In this document: piece after piece, positions 17,854-27,174 of the stretch
Layout of the letters: the number at the start of each line of letters is the position of its first letter
Numbering within the stretch: position 1 is the stretch's first letter
NCBI GenBank assembly: GCA_025356275.1
Contig: JANXUK010000129.1
Coordinates: 1-63,154 of the forward strand
Direction of reading: 5' to 3'
Origin: Sphingomonadales bacterium
GTDB taxonomy: Bacteria > Pseudomonadota > Alphaproteobacteria > Sphingomonadales > Sphingomonadaceae
DNA: 63,154 nt
The notes under the pieces: generated by a model
Told to the model about the DNA's origin: nothing
The model's input: only the letters and a program-made list of their open reading frames with translations
Database searches by the model: none
Made by a program: the position numbers and the translations under genes

Positions 17854-20051
17854 TTTTGGGTCCGGTGGACACCCAGCGAATCGAGGGGATCAAACCGCAC
17901 TTCGCGGGCACCGTCGTCGTCCTCATCCTTGCTGCGATATTCGTAATCATAGGCCGAGCCGTAGCCATAGCCGTAGCCATAGCCGTAACCGCTGCTCCGC
18001 CGGTCGATCTTGGTCAGGATGACGCCGAGGATCTGGCCGCCGACATCGTGCATGCGCCGCGACATCTCGATCGCGCTGCCGGTGCGGGTACGCCGGCTTT
18101 CGACCACCAGGATCGTGCCCTCGGCGACCGAGCCGAGCAGCGGCGCGTCGGTCAGGCCCAGCACCGGCGGACCGTCGATGACCACCAGATCGGCCAGCGC
18201 CGCCGCCTCGGCGATGATCGCGGGCAGCCGCACCGAGCTGAGCAATTCCGCCGCCGAGCTGGTGTTGGCGCCCGCCGGCAACAGGCTCAGATTCTCGATC
18301 GTGGTCGGCTGAACATAGTCGGCCAGCCGGTCGTCCGAGGACAGTAGATGCGCCAGCCCCAACCCGTTGTCGCTGCCACCAAAGAAAGTCGGCCGACGAA
18401 GATCAGCGTCGATCAGCAGCACCTTGCGCCCCAGCCGCGCCGAAGTGACCGCGATGGCATAGGCAGTGGTCGATTTGCCCTCACCCGGCTGTGACGAGGT
18501 GACGAACAGGCTGTGCGGCACGCCGTCTGGCCGCGAGAATTTCAGCGCGGTCAGCGCCGAATAATACGCCTCGGTCACCGCCGATTTGCGGTCACCCAGC
18601 GCCTCGACCAGAGTGCGATCCTCGGTGTCGCGCGGGATCACGCCCAGCACCGCGAGATGCAGCTTGCTGCGCACATCGGATGGATCGACAATCGAATCGA
18701 ACAACAGGTGGATGGCAAAGGCCGCGCCAATGCCGACCATCAGACCGGCCAGCAGGCCGGCGATGGCATTCAGCATCACGTTGGGCGTGTAGGGCCCCTG
18801 CGGCACCTGCGCATCATCGACCAGCGCGATATTGCTCTGCCCGATACCACCGGCAACCCCCACCTCCTTGTACCGCTGGAGCAGCGCCTCATACAGCGAA
18901 CGGTTGGTATCGGCCTCGCGCTGAAGAATGCCGTACTGGATCGAGCCGACCCGCTCGCCCTGCACTGCGCCCTTGAAACCGTCGACCCGCGCCGCAAGCT
19001 GATCCTCGGTCTGTTGCGCCGCGCGATAGGCGGCATAGAGCTGCGCGCTTTGATCGCCGGTCGTGTTCTTGCGCTGTACCGCGATCGCGGTGTCGAGCCG
19101 GTCGATTTGCGCGGTCAATTCCTGCATGCGTGGATATTCGGGCTTATACAGCTTAAGATCCTCGGCATATTCGGCCTGGAGAGTGGCCCGCTGCTGCGAC
19201 AGAGTAGCGGCCGAAGAGCCAACCTCCGCGCCATGGTCACTGGCTCCGTTGCGCCATGCGGCCTCGGCCCCGACCCGCTTGATCCGTGCCTGATTCAGCG
19301 CATCGGCCATCGAGGCCAGATCGGACACGTTCAGCGTCGAAGCATCACCGCTCTTGCCGTCGACCGACTTGCCAGGGGTACGGAACAGCCCCGATTTGAT
19401 CGAATAATCGTTCAGCGCGCGCTCCGATTCCTCCAGCGCGGTCTTGGTCTTGCCCAGCTGGTCGGACAGGAAATGCCGCGCATAGGACGAGGCATTGTAA
19501 CGCCGGTCCAGACTTGCCGCGATAAAGCCCTGCGCCAGCGCCGAGGTGATCCGCGCGGCAAGCTTGGGATCGGTCGACGTGTGGCTGAGGCGGATCAGCA
19601 GGCTCTGCTTGACCACTTCGACCTCGGTATTGGCCTGCACCAGTTGCGCGGCACGGCGCAGCCGCTGCGGACGCTGTAGGGCATTGCCGCCATAGGCCGG
19701 CACATTGGCCAGATCGAGATCCTCGGCGACGCGGCGGGCCAGCGTTTCGCTGCGCAGCAGGCCGACCTGGGTCGCCAGCATTTCCTGATTGGCGACGAAT
19801 GCCCGGCTGGGCGTCTTGCTTGAATCCAGCGATTCGGCGGCGCCCGGATCATATTGCATCATCACGATGGCCCGGTAACGCGGGGTGGTCATCATCGCCA
19901 TCGCAATGCCCAGCGCCAGCCCGATCGCCGCCGCCAGCAGGATAACCCACCGCCGCTCAATCAGAATGCGCATGATCTCGCGCAGCTCCAGCACGGAGCC
20001 GGCATTCACAGGCACAGCCGATGCCGGCTGCGCAGTGGCAATCGCCGGCAA
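17850..20051 (-). CDS. Polysaccharide co-polymerase with tyrosine autokinase domain (Wzc-like)
   Basis: A 733-residue bacterial tyrosine kinase that controls chain length and export. The Wzz domain has flanking membrane helices near residues 35-55 and 455-475, with a long periplasmic coiled-coil between. The C-terminal kinase has SSQPGEGKST (Walker A), VLLIDADLRRP (Walker A-prime) and LVVIDGPP (Walker B). The tail is tyrosine-rich: five Tyr-Gly pairs, then YDYEY. The start is uncertain. The frame opens at TTG (20049-20051), but sequence coding ITDIGAKRPG lies in frame upstream without a canonical start. The nearby ATG at 20085-20087 is off by one base. Confidence 0.88.
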   Translation of the reverse strand: MPAIATAQPASAVPVNAGSVLELREIMRILIERRWVILLAAAIGLALGIAMAMMTTPRYRAIVMMQYDPGAAESLDSSKTPSRAFVANQEMLATQVGLLRSETLARRVAEDLDLANVPAYGGNALQRPQRLRRAAQLVQANTEVEVVKQSLLIRLSHTSTDPKLAARITSALAQGFIAASLDRRYNASSYARHFLSDQLGKTKTALEESERALNDYSIKSGLFRTPGKSVDGKSGDASTLNVSDLASMADALNQARIKRVGAEAAWRNGASDHGAEVGSSAATLSQQRATLQAEYAEDLKLYKPEYPRMQELTAQIDRLDTAIAVQRKNTTGDQSAQLYAAYRAAQQTEDQLAARVDGFKGAVQGERVGSIQYGILQREADTNRSLYEALLQRYKEVGVAGGIGQSNIALVDDAQVPQGPYTPNVMLNAIAGLLAGLMVGIGAAFAIHLLFDSIVDPSDVRSKLHLAVLGVIPRDTEDRTLVEALGDRKSAVTEAYYSALTALKFSRPDGVPHSLFVTSSQPGEGKSTTAYAIAVTSARLGRKVLLIDADLRRPTFFGGSDNGLGLAHLLSSDDRLADYVQPTTIENLSLLPAGANTSSAAELLSSVRLPAIIAEAAALADLVVIDGPPVLGLTDAPLLGSVAEGTILVVESRRTRTGSAIEMSRRMHDVGGQILGVILTKIDRRSSGYGYGYGYGYGSAYDYEYRSKDEDDDGAREVRFDPLDSLGVHRTQK

Positions 20052-20146
20052 ACCCGGCCGCTTGGCCCCGATGTCAGTGATGCGCCATTCCCTTCAAAAT
20101 TCGGTAGCCTCAAATTTACGAAACGCAGGATCAAACCCGCAACGGA

Positions 20147-20878
20147 TCACAGACCCCTAAACACGCTGATCAGCGAGACACCCTGGATCGAATCGCGGTA
20201 AATCTGGCGCAGAGTGTTCGAATCGATCACGATCACATCGCCTGGATAGACCACCGGATCGATCATCGTACCCTTGTGGATCGCCGTCAGATCGAAGGCA
20301 GCGCCCACAGTGCGGCCATTCTGCTTGCGGAAGATCGCCACGCGCTTGGCATTGCCATTGTCCTCGTTAATGCCATGCGCCAGCGCGATCGCGCCGACCA
20401 GCGTGGTCTTGCCGGGCAGCGTATAGACGCCCGAGGCATTGACCCCGCCCTCGATCGTCACATTGTCGCCATTGGTGGTGAGCACGCGGATGGCGATGTC
20501 GGGATTGTTGAGATAGCGTTCGCCATACAGACGGCGCAGCCGGGCTGCGAAATCATCGGGGCTGGTATCGCGCGCGCTGACCGTGCCGATCAACGGCAGC
20601 GCGATCATGCCCTTGGCGTCGACCTGATAATCGCCGGTCAGCTCGGGGATGCGAAACACCGTCATATGCACTACGTCGAGCGGCCCCAGCGGCGTGTCAT
20701 ACGCCGCTTCCTCGGGGGCGCGGCGATCAGGCACATCCAGGTTGGCGCCGCCATAGGGCAGCGGCCCGCCCCGCGTCGCGCAGCCGGCCAGCGCCAGCAG
20801 CGAGCACGCCGCGAACATCACGCCCGCACCGGCCCGTATGCGTCTGGTGATTATCCCGCAATTATCGCCGCGTGCCAT
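20147..20878 (-). CDS. Polysaccharide export lipoprotein (Wza/OPX family)
   Basis: A 243-residue outer-membrane export protein. The start at 20878 is chosen for its AGGGA ribosome-binding site and because it yields a lipoprotein signal (FAACSLLALAGC), with the lipidated cysteine near residue 33. The Poly_export domain (LGPLDVVHMTVFRIPELTGDYQVD...IGTV) and an SLBB-like domain (VTIEGGVNASGVYTL) follow. It would form the outer-membrane exit for the polymer and contact the periplasmic part of the wzc-like protein, which is encoded just downstream after a 95-base gap. Confidence 0.88.
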   Translation of the reverse strand: MARGDNCGIITRRIRAGAGVMFAACSLLALAGCATRGGPLPYGGANLDVPDRRAPEEAAYDTPLGPLDVVHMTVFRIPELTGDYQVDAKGMIALPLIGTVSARDTSPDDFAARLRRLYGERYLNNPDIAIRVLTTNGDNVTIEGGVNASGVYTLPGKTTLVGAIALAHGINEDNGNAKRVAIFRKQNGRTVGAAFDLTAIHKGTMIDPVVYPGDVIVIDSNTLRQIYRDSIQGVSLISVFRGL

Positions 20879-20983
20879 GTCCGGTTCCCTGGGACCGTCC
20901 GGCGTGATCGCCGGGCGTGTTTCGTCTTGCGCCGCTGTCTCTAAGCGATGGATTGCCTTATGGGAAGTATCCCCTTCCACACT

Positions 20984-22159
20984 TTACCCATTCGCAACAT
21001 TGGCTTCATCCAGCGCGGCGAGGTAAAGCGCGATGACCCGCCCGGCGGAAAATTCCTGCGCGACCATCGCGCGCCCGGCCTGCGCCATCGCCTGCCACTC
21101 CTCCGCGCCGCCCTGCGCCGCGCGCGCCATCGCCCCGGCCAGCCCCGCGCCATCGCGCGCCGGGGCGAGGAAGCCGTTGACCCCCTCGCGCACCAGATCG
21201 CGGCATCCGGGCACATCGGTCGTGACGATCGGCCGGCCCATCGCCGCCGCCTCCAGCAACACGCGCGACAGCCCCTCGCGATAGGATGGCAGCACGATCC
21301 AGTCGGCGTCTGCAATCACCGGGCGGATGTCGTCCTGCGGCGGACGGTGGTCCAGAATGCCCTCGGCCAGCCACCCGGCGACCTCGTCGGCGCCGATAGC
21401 GGTGCGATTCGCCACGCCGAGCGGACCGACCAGGGTAAAGCGGCTGCCCGGAAATTCCGCGCCGACGATCCGCGCAGCCGCGGCGAATTCGCGCACGCCC
21501 TTGTCCGCCAACAGACGCGCGATCAGCACGAAATGCGGGGGCTCACCATGGCGCGCACGCGGCGCCACGGCGAAATGGTCGAGGTCTATCCCCGATCCCG
21601 GCAGCAATCGCGCCTGCCCCGCGCTCACCAGCCGCTTGCCTACGAACAGCGCGCGATCATCGGCGTTCTGAAAAAACACCACCGGTGCGCGGGCAAACCC
21701 GCGCCGATAGAGCAAGCTGGCCACCAGCGTCAGCAGATTGCGCCGGATAAACGCCGTGCCCAGCCCCGACACATTGGGAAACGCCGGCACCCCCGCCAGC
21801 CCGGCGGCAAAGCTGCCATAGACATTGGGCTTGATCGTCCAGCTCAGCCAAGCCGCCGGGCGATGGCGGCGGATCAGGCGGTGCAGTCGCCACAAGGTGC
21901 GCAGATCGGCCAGCGGTGACAGGCTGGCGGGCTTCATCGGCACCACCGCGAACAAACATCCCATCGCGCGCAGCCGCGCCGCCCAAGCGTCATCATCGGG
22001 CGCCAGCGCCATCACGCGGTATCCCTGCGCCAGCAATGCCGCGATCAGGCGTCCGCGAAAATTGACCAGGTTCCACGCCTGATTGGCCGCAACCATAATC
22101 AAAGGTGGCATAATCAAAGGTGGCATGACCAGCGGCGCCGCAGAGGCAGGCCGCGCCAC
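20984..22159 (-). CDS. Glycosyltransferase family 4
   Basis: A 391-residue cytoplasmic GT-B enzyme that adds one sugar to the lipid-linked repeat unit. The nucleotide-binding region has LIARLLADKGVREF, and the E-x7-E motif is EGLSRVLLE. NVSGLGTAF resembles galactosyl- or N-acetylgalactosaminyl-transferases of the PglA/WbpY kind, but the sugar is not certain. GTG at 22157-22159 directly follows the TGA of the EpsG-like gene. The N-terminus reads MPPLIMPPLIM because of a 15-bp tandem duplication (22094-22123), so a later methionine may be the real start. Confidence 0.85.
   Translation of the reverse strand: MARPASAAPLVMPPLIMPPLIMVAANQAWNLVNFRGRLIAALLAQGYRVMALAPDDDAWAARLRAMGCLFAVVPMKPASLSPLADLRTLWRLHRLIRRHRPAAWLSWTIKPNVYGSFAAGLAGVPAFPNVSGLGTAFIRRNLLTLVASLLYRRGFARAPVVFFQNADDRALFVGKRLVSAGQARLLPGSGIDLDHFAVAPRARHGEPPHFVLIARLLADKGVREFAAAARIVGAEFPGSRFTLVGPLGVANRTAIGADEVAGWLAEGILDHRPPQDDIRPVIADADWIVLPSYREGLSRVLLEAAAMGRPIVTTDVPGCRDLVREGVNGFLAPARDGAGLAGAMARAAQGGAEEWQAMAQAGRAMVAQEFSAGRVIALYLAALDEANVANG
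22094..22123. repeat. 15-bp tandem duplication inside the glycosyltransferase start region
   Basis: The 15-base unit at 22094-22108 is repeated exactly at 22109-22123. It adds five residues (MPPLI) and gives the gene several in-frame start codons. Replication slippage is the likely origin. Confidence 0.85.
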
Positions 22160-23227
22160 TCAGTACAGCCCAAAGACCGAGCGGTACGGCACCCATAGAT
22201 AGGAAAACGTCGCCAGCGTCAGCCACACCACCTGAACGCTGGCCGCCACGCCCACTGCCAGCGCACGGACCGGCAGAATGCCGCCGCGCTTCACGCCCAG
22301 CAGGTCGATCAGGCTGCCGAACACCACCAGTTGTACGGGCGCGAAATATAGCGCGATCCGGTCCACCGCAGTCGACGACGGGCTGAGCAGCAGCGCTACC
22401 ATCGCCGCCACATTGGCCAGCGCAAAGCCCAGCCAGATAATCCGCGCCCCGCCCTGGACCGAAAAATGCTTCCACCGCGCCAACAGCAGCAGCGAGGGCA
22501 CCACATTCATCATCACGCGCACCGTCGCGCCGCCCGAATCATAGCCCTGATCGAGGTAGCCCGCCTGATAGAACCCCAGCCGCGAGGTCAGCAGATACGC
22601 CGCCACCGCCGCCAACACTGCCGACACGATCGCCACTGGCAACCGCGCCCCACGCAACAGCACCGGCAGGAAGAACAGCGCCGTCACCACCGAGCTGACA
22701 TGCAGCATCGCCGCTGCCGCCAGCCGGGGCAGCGCCCCAGCCCGCCGCGCGCCATCGATCGAGGCGATGGCCAGCATCACCATGCCGATGGCCCCGGCCT
22801 GGCGCACATAACCCATCCCCACCACGATCAGCAGATATGGCACCGACGCTACGATCGCCAGCCACGGCTCACGCGTGGTCAGCGCCAGCCGCACGGTGCC
22901 GACCACGATCAGAAATGCGCATACGCCATTGGCGGCATAAATTCCGATCCCCGCCTTGGCCGACAGCCACAGGATCAGCGCGAACAGCGGATCGGTGATC
23001 GCGGCGGTCTCGGCCAACGTGCTTTGCCGGGCGAATTCGTACATGCCGTCATAGGTTTCCCAGTCGCCGCCGATCTCAAACCGTAGCGTTGCCAGCACGG
23101 TATAAAACAGCACGAAGCCGATCATCGCCAGCGAATGGCCGGCGCCCAGCCGAGTGGATTCCGGATCGCGGGTGAACAGCATCGCCATCGTCGCGGCAAA
23201 GCCAAACAGGAGCCAATACAGGATCAT
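22160..23227 (-). CDS. EpsG-family polysaccharide polymerase (Wzy-like)
   Basis: A 355-residue inner-membrane protein with 9 to 11 predicted helices. LRFEIGGDWETYDGMYE near residues 48-65 is the EpsG-family signature (R-x5-D-Y type). These proteins polymerise repeat units on the outer face of the inner membrane. It lies directly upstream of a glycosyltransferase with no gap. Upstream there is a 224-base gap before the acetyltransferase gene, in which I see short A-rich and GGC-rich direct repeats but no clear promoter. Confidence 0.82.
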   Translation of the reverse strand: MILYWLLFGFAATMAMLFTRDPESTRLGAGHSLAMIGFVLFYTVLATLRFEIGGDWETYDGMYEFARQSTLAETAAITDPLFALILWLSAKAGIGIYAANGVCAFLIVVGTVRLALTTREPWLAIVASVPYLLIVVGMGYVRQAGAIGMVMLAIASIDGARRAGALPRLAAAAMLHVSSVVTALFFLPVLLRGARLPVAIVSAVLAAVAAYLLTSRLGFYQAGYLDQGYDSGGATVRVMMNVVPSLLLLARWKHFSVQGGARIIWLGFALANVAAMVALLLSPSSTAVDRIALYFAPVQLVVFGSLIDLLGVKRGGILPVRALAVGVAASVQVVWLTLATFSYLWVPYRSVFGLY

Positions 23228-23451
23228 ACCGCCCGCATCACCGGTCGGCCTCTCGCCACCATCTTATATCGGGCAGGCACGTGTCTGGAGAGACGCGAAA
23301 ACTGTTGTTGTATGGTCAACGAAGCGCCTTTCTCGTGCCGCCGGCGCCAGCGCCAATCCGCCACGGGTCATGGCCGGCCCGCGAAAAATTGGCAAGCCGA
23401 CAAATGGGGGGCCGAAAAATGGCAGGTGGTTTGGCCGGTCCGGCTGCCGGG

Positions 23452-24000
23452 TCAGCCCAGTCGCTTTGCCGGGACGCCGCCGTAAACCCCGCGCTCCGCG
23501 ATACCGCGCGTCACCACGGCATTGGCGCCAACCACCACCCGGTCGGCGATATGGACACCGCGCGTCACTGTAACCTTGGCTCCCAGCCAGACATTGGCGC
23601 CGATGACAATGGGCGCGGTGACCAGACCCTGCGCGTCCAGCCCGTCCTCGCCGCCGTGGCGGTGGTCCTGATCGCGGATCGTCACATATTCGGCGATCAA
23701 CGTGCCTGCGCCGATGCTGATCCGGTCCGAACAGATGATGACCGAGCCGCGACCGATGCGGGAATGGGCGCCGATCTGCAGTTGACCGCCGCATGCCTCA
23801 ATCAAGGTGCCATCATCTATATAGGCGCCCGTCGCGATGGCGATGCTCCCTCCGTCGAAAGTACGCAGGCGCACGGCGCGACCAAACCGCACGGCGGGCG
23901 GGATGGCGATGCCCGGATAGGCCAGACGCAGATAGGCGCTGTACGCCCCGCTCCTCACCGCATGGTGCAGCCGACGGATCGCGGAAAACACCTTCCTCAC
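23452..24000 (-). CDS. Hexapeptide-repeat acyltransferase (LbetaH fold)
   Basis: A 182-residue sugar O-acetyltransferase-like protein. Hexapeptide repeats ([LIV]-G-x4) run from about residue 50 to 170, for example IGAHSRIGRGSVI, IGAGTLIAEYVTI, VIGANVWLGAKVTV and VVVGANAVV. The DQDHRHGG loop contributes the usual catalytic histidine. The GTG at 23998-24000 overlaps the flippase stop (GTGA), which sets the start; a longer upstream frame lies inside the flippase gene. It probably acetylates a sugar of the repeat unit. Confidence 0.83.
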   Translation of the reverse strand: MRKVFSAIRRLHHAVRSGAYSAYLRLAYPGIAIPPAVRFGRAVRLRTFDGGSIAIATGAYIDDGTLIEACGGQLQIGAHSRIGRGSVIICSDRISIGAGTLIAEYVTIRDQDHRHGGEDGLDAQGLVTAPIVIGANVWLGAKVTVTRGVHIADRVVVGANAVVTRGIAERGVYGGVPAKRLG

Positions 24001-25358
24001 GCAATCTTCTGCCTGACCTGACCCAGCAACTGGATGTTGCGCGGGTTGAACACCGTGGTGTTGATCCCGGTGGCGCGGTAAACCCGCCAGCAGCACCAGA
24101 CGGTGCCCGATACCATTGAAACCGCGGTGGCGCAGGCGCCGCCAACCGCGCCATAGACCGGCACCAGCACCAGCCCGGCGATCACATTGATCCCCGCAAT
24201 CAGCGCGAAGCTCTGGGTGGTGTAGATATGGTGCCCGGTCATATTGGCCACGCTGATGGCCAGCCCAAAGCCAGCGTTCACCGCTATGCCGCACCAGAGG
24301 ATGACGAACACCGGCACCGATGCGCCGAAATCATGGCCGAACACCGCCGGAAACAACCAGCGACCCAGCACCACCAGCGGCACGCCCAGCACCACCGCGC
24401 CCCCGACCATGCCCCACGCCGACAGCAGCACCACCCGCGCCAAACCCTCATGATCCTGGCCGCCGTACAGGCGGGCGATCATCGGCACTGCCGCGGTGGC
24501 GACCACCGATGCGACCACGCCCACCATCTGGTTGGCGGCATCGGCAACGCGGTAAGTGCCCGCCGCCGCCGGCCCGGCCAGCCAGCCGACCATCAGCAAC
24601 GCCAATTGGCCCTGCAACAGCCGCAGCCCCTCGCTCATCCCCATCGGCAAACAGGATTGCAGCCATTCGCGTGGGCGAAACACCGGCGTCGCGCGCACCA
24701 GTTCGGCGGGTCGCCGGCGCAGATAGGTCGCGATCAGCACCAGCATCGTCACCGCCGTGCTCGACACCTGCACCACCATCGCGCCGCGCGCCGCCACCCC
24801 GCCGGTGATACGCCACACCGCCAGAACCCCGCAGATAAAGAGCAGCGGGCGCAGGATCATCATCGGAGCCTGGCCGGAATGGACCCAGCCCAGCGCCATC
24901 AGCACCAGGCTGCGAAGCTTGCCGATCGCCACGATCGGGATAAGCACCACCCCCCAAACCATCGCCTGCAGATAGCCCGAGCCGACCGTGCTGCCCAGCA
25001 CACCGAACCGCAGCAAAAATCCCGCCGCCACGATGGCCGAAAGCACCAGCACCGCGCGGTCGGCCCAGTACAGCAGGCCCCGCAATTCGCCCCATTGGCC
25101 ATTGGCCTGCGCCCGCCCTGTCTCGCGCATGGCCAGCGTCGGCAGGCCGAACTCGGTGATTAAGCCGGCCAGTGTGGCGCTGGTCATCGCCAGCGCATAG
25201 ACGCCGTAATTGGTCGCACCCATCAGCCGCGCCAGCATCACCCCGACCACAAAGGTCAGCCCAGTGCCCACTGCATATTGCATCGCCGTCGCCCGCGATG
25301 CGCGCAGAAATTGCCCGACGGCGGAAACACTCTTGCTCAAGCCCCGGTCCTGACTCAA
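23997..25358 (-). CDS. Polysaccharide flippase (Wzx/MATE-like)
   Basis: A 453-residue inner-membrane protein with about 12 to 14 helices. The N-terminal region LTFVVGVMLARLMGATNYGVYALAMT matches the polysaccharide-synthesis/MVF superfamily, and the spacing fits Wzx proteins that flip undecaprenyl-linked repeat units. It overlaps the downstream acetyltransferase by 4 bases and the upstream glycosyltransferase remnant by 4 bases, so it was once part of a tightly coupled operon that is now led by a broken gene. Confidence 0.85.
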   Translation of the reverse strand: MSQDRGLSKSVSAVGQFLRASRATAMQYAVGTGLTFVVGVMLARLMGATNYGVYALAMTSATLAGLITEFGLPTLAMRETGRAQANGQWGELRGLLYWADRAVLVLSAIVAAGFLLRFGVLGSTVGSGYLQAMVWGVVLIPIVAIGKLRSLVLMALGWVHSGQAPMMILRPLLFICGVLAVWRITGGVAARGAMVVQVSSTAVTMLVLIATYLRRRPAELVRATPVFRPREWLQSCLPMGMSEGLRLLQGQLALLMVGWLAGPAAAGTYRVADAANQMVGVVASVVATAAVPMIARLYGGQDHEGLARVVLLSAWGMVGGAVVLGVPLVVLGRWLFPAVFGHDFGASVPVFVILWCGIAVNAGFGLAISVANMTGHHIYTTQSFALIAGINVIAGLVLVPVYGAVGGACATAVSMVSGTVWCCWRVYRATGINTTVFNPRNIQLLGQVRQKIA

Positions 25359-26175
25359 ACCGAAAACAGCAGGCGGCGATAGGCGTCCACCGCGCGCTGC
25401 ACCGAAAATTGGGCCGCGCGGGTCCGTAACGCGCCGGAAACGGGCGGCGCGCGCAATAGCGCGCGCATCGCGCCGGCCAGCGCCTTGCGGTCACCCGCCG
25501 GCACGAGATTTCGCCAGCGGCCACCGCCCAACACCTCGGACAGGCCATGCCGGCACCGCGTCGAAATCACCGGCAGATCGCAATGCATCGCCTATACCAG
25601 CACATTCCCAAACCCTCATAGTCGGACGACAATACGAACATGTCGGCGCCCTTGTACCAGTCCCCCGGCGTCGCGGTAAAGCCGGAAAGCAGCACGCGTT
25701 CGGTCAGGCCCACGCTCTATCGGTCTCTCCAGCCCGCGCCCTTCATCGCCCCGTTCAGCGCAAACGCCGACGGTGAGGATCCGCTTGCCCCGCGCCGACC
25801 CCCAAACATCCGCCACGTCGGAGCAGAGCGGTCGGGGCATCGGTTTGACGAAGGTGGTCACCGTCTTCGGTGCCACATGCGTCAGTGTGGCGATCTCATC
25901 GGAGAGCCCGTGCGACACCCCGACGACGCCGTCGGCAAACCGATAACTCGCGCGCATCCCGGCACGCATCAGCGCCAGCCGGACCGGCTCGTCCGCAGCC
26001 GCCCGCAACCCTGCGCGAATATCCGCACCTGCGGCGGCAGCCGATCGAGAAGTTCCCCGATATACTCGGCCAAGACAAGACCGACATTGAACCCGCGGGC
26101 CAGAAATCCGGCCATTACATCGATTGTACGTCGTTCTGCACCGCCGGCCGGCATGGATGGAAATAAAAACTAACC
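25355..26175 (-). pseudogene. Family 4 glycosyltransferase, decayed
   Basis: Pieces of a normal GT4 enzyme appear in order but in different frames. They are SMPAGGAERRTIDVMAGF (near 26150), ASYRFADGVVGVSHGLSDEI (near 25950), VGLTERVLLSGFTATPGDWY (near 25700), FVLSSDYEGLG (near 25625) and MHCDLPVISTRCRHGLSEVL (near 25585). I count frameshifts near 26165, 26020, 25770 and 25608, a TAG near 25725 and another TAG at 25592-25594. The upstream start is also lost. The gene is clearly inactive, so the repeat unit may lack one sugar compared with its ancestor. The 4-base overlap with the flippase is preserved. Confidence 0.9.
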
Positions 26176-26300
26176 CTTTGAGATAAAGCCGTAGTTTCCA
26201 GCTACAGCTATACTCCCCAAGTCGCCCCTAGCCGGTGACGCCGGTCATCGGCAAGCGAACTTATCGCGGCTGCGCCCGGATCGGCAATCGGCGCGGCGCG

Positions 26301-27086
26301 CTAAGGCTTGCGTGCGATGCCGATGAACTTTCCTTCGAATTCGGTAACGGCAAAGGGCACGCTCTTCTGTTCGATGAAGTCCCGAAATCCGAAATTGTCC
26401 TGGATGTCGTCGCAGATGAACACGCCCCCCCGCCCCAGCGCGGCCCATAGCAGGGGCAGCCCAAAACCGCGACCGGCGTAGGATTTGTCCGAATCGTAAT
26501 GGCACAGGTCGATCGTCCCGCCCTGCAGCGCGATCGCCTTTTTCAGCCCATTGCGATCAGGCTGCGCCACCACGGTCCAGGGCGCGCGCAGCCTGTCGGG
26601 CACCACGATGCCCACGAACACCTCGTTATTGAGCTTGGGATAGGGCATATCGACGCTGACCAGTCGGGCGCCGGGGCGCCCATCCAGCGCGGCCAGGATG
26701 GCCAGGCTCGACCAGCCATAGGCCACCCCCGTCTCCACGATCCGCCGCGCGCCCGATACCTTCACCGCCGCATAAAGCAGGTTGATGTCGCCCGCACCGC
26801 CCATCACCACCGCCGCCGAGCGGGCGCACTCACCCGCCTCGGCCAGCAGCTCGGGGGACATGTGCGGGACCGCGCCCCGGCCTGCTTCCCCGCCGCCGTC
26901 CAACCCGATCGCGGCGAGCGCCTGACCCAAGTCGACTGCGAGGCCGGCCGCCCAGGCGGAGGCACGAATCGCTTCCTTCCGCGAATCGCGATGACCGCGC
27001 GTTTTACGCAAGGCGAGCGACGCGGCATGCGCCCAGAACGACGGCCGCCGCGCGAACCACGCCAGGGTCTTGAGCTTCTCGATCAT
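26301..27086 (-). CDS. Class I SAM-dependent methyltransferase (Methyltransf_24 type)
   Basis: A 261-residue protein. RRIVETGVAYGWSSLAIL near residues 113-130 is the SAM-binding motif I, and LVSVDMPYP is motif II. FICDDI near residue 232 is the metal-binding acidic motif of this O-methyltransferase group. It probably methylates a sugar hydroxyl of the polysaccharide. It is separated from the decayed glycosyltransferase by 125 bases and from the next glycosyltransferase by 88 bases. Confidence 0.78.
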   Translation of the reverse strand: MIEKLKTLAWFARRPSFWAHAASLALRKTRGHRDSRKEAIRASAWAAGLAVDLGQALAAIGLDGGGEAGRGAVPHMSPELLAEAGECARSAAVVMGGAGDINLLYAAVKVSGARRIVETGVAYGWSSLAILAALDGRPGARLVSVDMPYPKLNNEVFVGIVVPDRLRAPWTVVAQPDRNGLKKAIALQGGTIDLCHYDSDKSYAGRGFGLPLLWAALGRGGVFICDDIQDNFGFRDFIEQKSVPFAVTEFEGKFIGIARKP

Positions 27087-27174
27087 TCAACGGATACCTT
27101 ATGGTTCATATTGGGGAGCGCGGGGTTCACCCGTCGCGCCAGCCGACCGTGCGGGAGAGAAGCGGGAAGTGTCC

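Noticed and set aside
17955..17999. Short repeats read as a possible CRISPR or satellite
   Set aside because: They are a coding Tyr-Gly repeat inside the kinase gene with no spacers. No CRISPR array was seen anywhere in the window.
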